Shown here: piece by piece, positions 5,845-6,327 of the stretch
Numbering within the stretch: the first letter of the stretch is position 1
Layout: the number at the start of each line of letters is the position of its first letter
NCBI GenBank assembly: GCA_021850835.1
Contig: JAJZKS010000108.1
Coordinates: 1-6,327, forward strand
DNA length: 6,327 nt
DNA from: Thermoplasmata archaeon
Lineage (GTDB): Archaea; Thermoplasmatota; Thermoplasmata; Thermoplasmatales; Thermoplasmataceae
Reading direction: 5' to 3'
Position numbers and translations under genes: made by a program
Notes under the pieces: generated by a model
Told to the model about the DNA's origin: nothing
Seen by the model: only the letters and a program-made list of their open reading frames with translations
Databases searched by the model: none

Positions 5845-5850
5845 CTCCTT
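5845..5850 (-). promoter_or_regulatory. Shine-Dalgarno deciding the TTG start
   Basis: AAGGAG lies seven bases upstream of the TTG at 5835-5837. A nearer ATG (5839-5841 on the minus strand) is out of frame and only about three bases from the site, so the TTG is preferred. Confidence 0.75.
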
Positions 5851-5936
5851 GAGCATAATATTGCAGCCAGTTATGGCATGGCCGCCTAGGAGTCATCAGT
5901 CCACCAGAGACGTTAGGGAACTCCATCCCGTACCAG

Positions 5937-5960
5937 TAATATTTTCACTGCCTATTTAGG
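5937..5960 (-). promoter_or_regulatory. Possible promoter of the MutS-like pair
   Basis: On the minus strand, CCTAAATAGG (5951-5960) and GAAAATATTAC (5937-5947) are the best AT-rich, TATA-like stretches upstream of the TTG start. Either gives a leader of about 80 to 95 bases. The evidence is only AT content and position. Confidence 0.2.
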
Positions 5961-6024
5961 CTTGTTTATTCATTGCCCCGGGTTTGTCAGAAGCAATAAA
6001 GGGCATTACAGCCGGTCTCCTTGG

Positions 6025-6059
6025 ATGCAAATCCTACTCAGGCAATAGTGCATGCAAAT
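6025..6059 (+). repeat. Paired ATGCAAAT octamers upstream of etfB
   Basis: ATGCAAAT occurs at 6025-6032 and again at 6052-6059, in the same orientation, 27 bases apart. The first sits in GGAT-gcaa-ATCC (6023-6034), a small perfect inverted repeat. The second runs into the palindrome at 6058-6068. They could be regulator half-sites; nothing more can be said. Confidence 0.35.
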
Positions 6060-6140
6060 GCGTCGCATGGCAGCTTTCAATATTATTTGTACACAAAAGA
6101 TAAAGGGAGATGAAGGGCTTCAGGATATGTAAACGGTGAG
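6058..6140 (+). promoter_or_regulatory. etfB promoter, operator-like palindrome and RBS
   Basis: An odd-centred perfect palindrome ATGCG-t-CGCAT (6058-6068) lies ten bases upstream of a TATA-like AATATTATTT (6079-6088). That box predicts transcription start near 6110 and a leader of about 35 bases. GGTGAG (6135-6140), complementary to the usual 16S 3' end, precedes the ATG by four bases. The palindrome is placed where an archaeal regulator acting upstream of the BRE/TATA would bind. Confidence 0.4.
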
Positions 6141-6144
6141 TTTA

Positions 6145-6327
6145 ATGGTGGACATTATAGTTCTGATAAAGCAGATGCCGGACCTTGAGCAGGTCAAGTC
6201 TGATCCCACAACCGGCGAGCCGCAATTGAAGAATGTGCCCCTGAAACTGGAAAACCTCAGCGAGAATTCCGTTGAGGAAGCAGTCAGGCTTAAGGAAAAA
6301 TATGGGGGCAAAGTCACTGCAATCATA
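6145..6327 (+). CDS. etfB: Electron transfer flavoprotein beta subunit, N-terminal part (cut by window edge)
   Basis: From the ATG at 6145 the frame stays open for 61 codons to the window end. It begins MVDIIVLIKQMPDLEQVK, the typical ETF-beta/FixA opening (hydrophobic strand then KQxPD), and continues through NLSENSVEEAVRLKEKYGG and KVTAII, matching the conserved N-P-x-D/E-x-x-A-V-E-E-A-L-R-L-K-E-K region that leads into the nucleotide-binding strand. In this copy Asn-Leu-Ser-Glu-Asn replaces the usual Asn-Pro-Phe-Asp-Glu. ETF is a soluble heterodimer that takes electrons from acyl-CoA dehydrogenases and passes them to ETF:quinone oxidoreductase. This fits the acyl-CoA dehydrogenase and thiolase at the other end of the window; etfA would be expected just downstream. 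About a quarter of the protein is visible. GGTGAG supports the start. Confidence 0.88.
   Translation, partial: MVDIIVLIKQMPDLEQVKSDPTTGEPQLKNVPLKLENLSENSVEEAVRLKEKYGGKVTAII

Noticed and set aside
6011..6043. Possible small structured RNA or tRNA-like element
   Set aside because: Only a four-pair stem with a GCAA loop and a weak GCC/GGC closure are present; there is no T-loop or anticodon-arm pattern.
6120..6326. Minus-strand open frame at the right edge
   Set aside because: It is antisense to the clear etfB start, which carries conserved ETF-beta residues.
1..6327. CRISPR array, insertion sequence or prophage
   Set aside because: There are no regularly spaced repeats, no transposase or integrase gene, and no terminal inverted repeats. 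The only long repeat is the single 28-base pair.

Overview
The window looks archaeal and most likely comes from the Thermoplasmata (Thermoplasmatales-type). This rests on moderate GC, frequent AGG/AGA arginine and ATA isoleucine codons, TATA-like boxes with some apparently leaderless starts next to others with good Shine-Dalgarno sites (GGTGA, GGAGG), and small transcription units changing strand often. It is an inference from style and gene content; no rRNA or other marker is present.

Layout. The left end (1-1275, minus strand) is a fatty-acid beta-oxidation unit: a complete thiolase followed, one base after its stop, by the start of an acyl-CoA dehydrogenase that runs off the window. Divergent from it on the plus strand are an unrecognised protein of about 133 residues (1411-1809), a 74-residue two-helix membrane protein (1909-2133), and, after a 289-base gap ending in a hairpin-rich leader, a TusA/SirA-type CPxP protein (2423-2710). 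A strong hairpin (2735-2769) separates it from a convergent minus-strand pair of MutS-family ATPases of almost equal length (513 and 512 residues) that overlap by 17 bases. The upstream one starts at a TTG with an ideally spaced Shine-Dalgarno. At the right end, divergent from the MutS pair, is the 5' part of etfB, the electron-transfer flavoprotein beta subunit.

How the genes relate. Acyl-CoA dehydrogenase, thiolase and ETF belong to one pathway: the dehydrogenase passes electrons to ETF, and thiolase performs the last step of each beta-oxidation round. They sit at the two ends of the window, and the regions upstream of both units carry a similar near-palindrome (ATG..GTCG..CAT), a candidate shared control site. 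The MutS pair lacks mismatch-recognition domains and no MutL is in view; the overlap, equal size and differing ATPase motifs suggest a heterodimer.

The oddest observation is a perfect 28-base direct repeat, at the very first bases (inside the acyl-CoA dehydrogenase) and again at 1926-1953 (inside the small membrane protein, read in the other sense). It is either an assembly artefact at a sequence end or a real recombination-type repeat.
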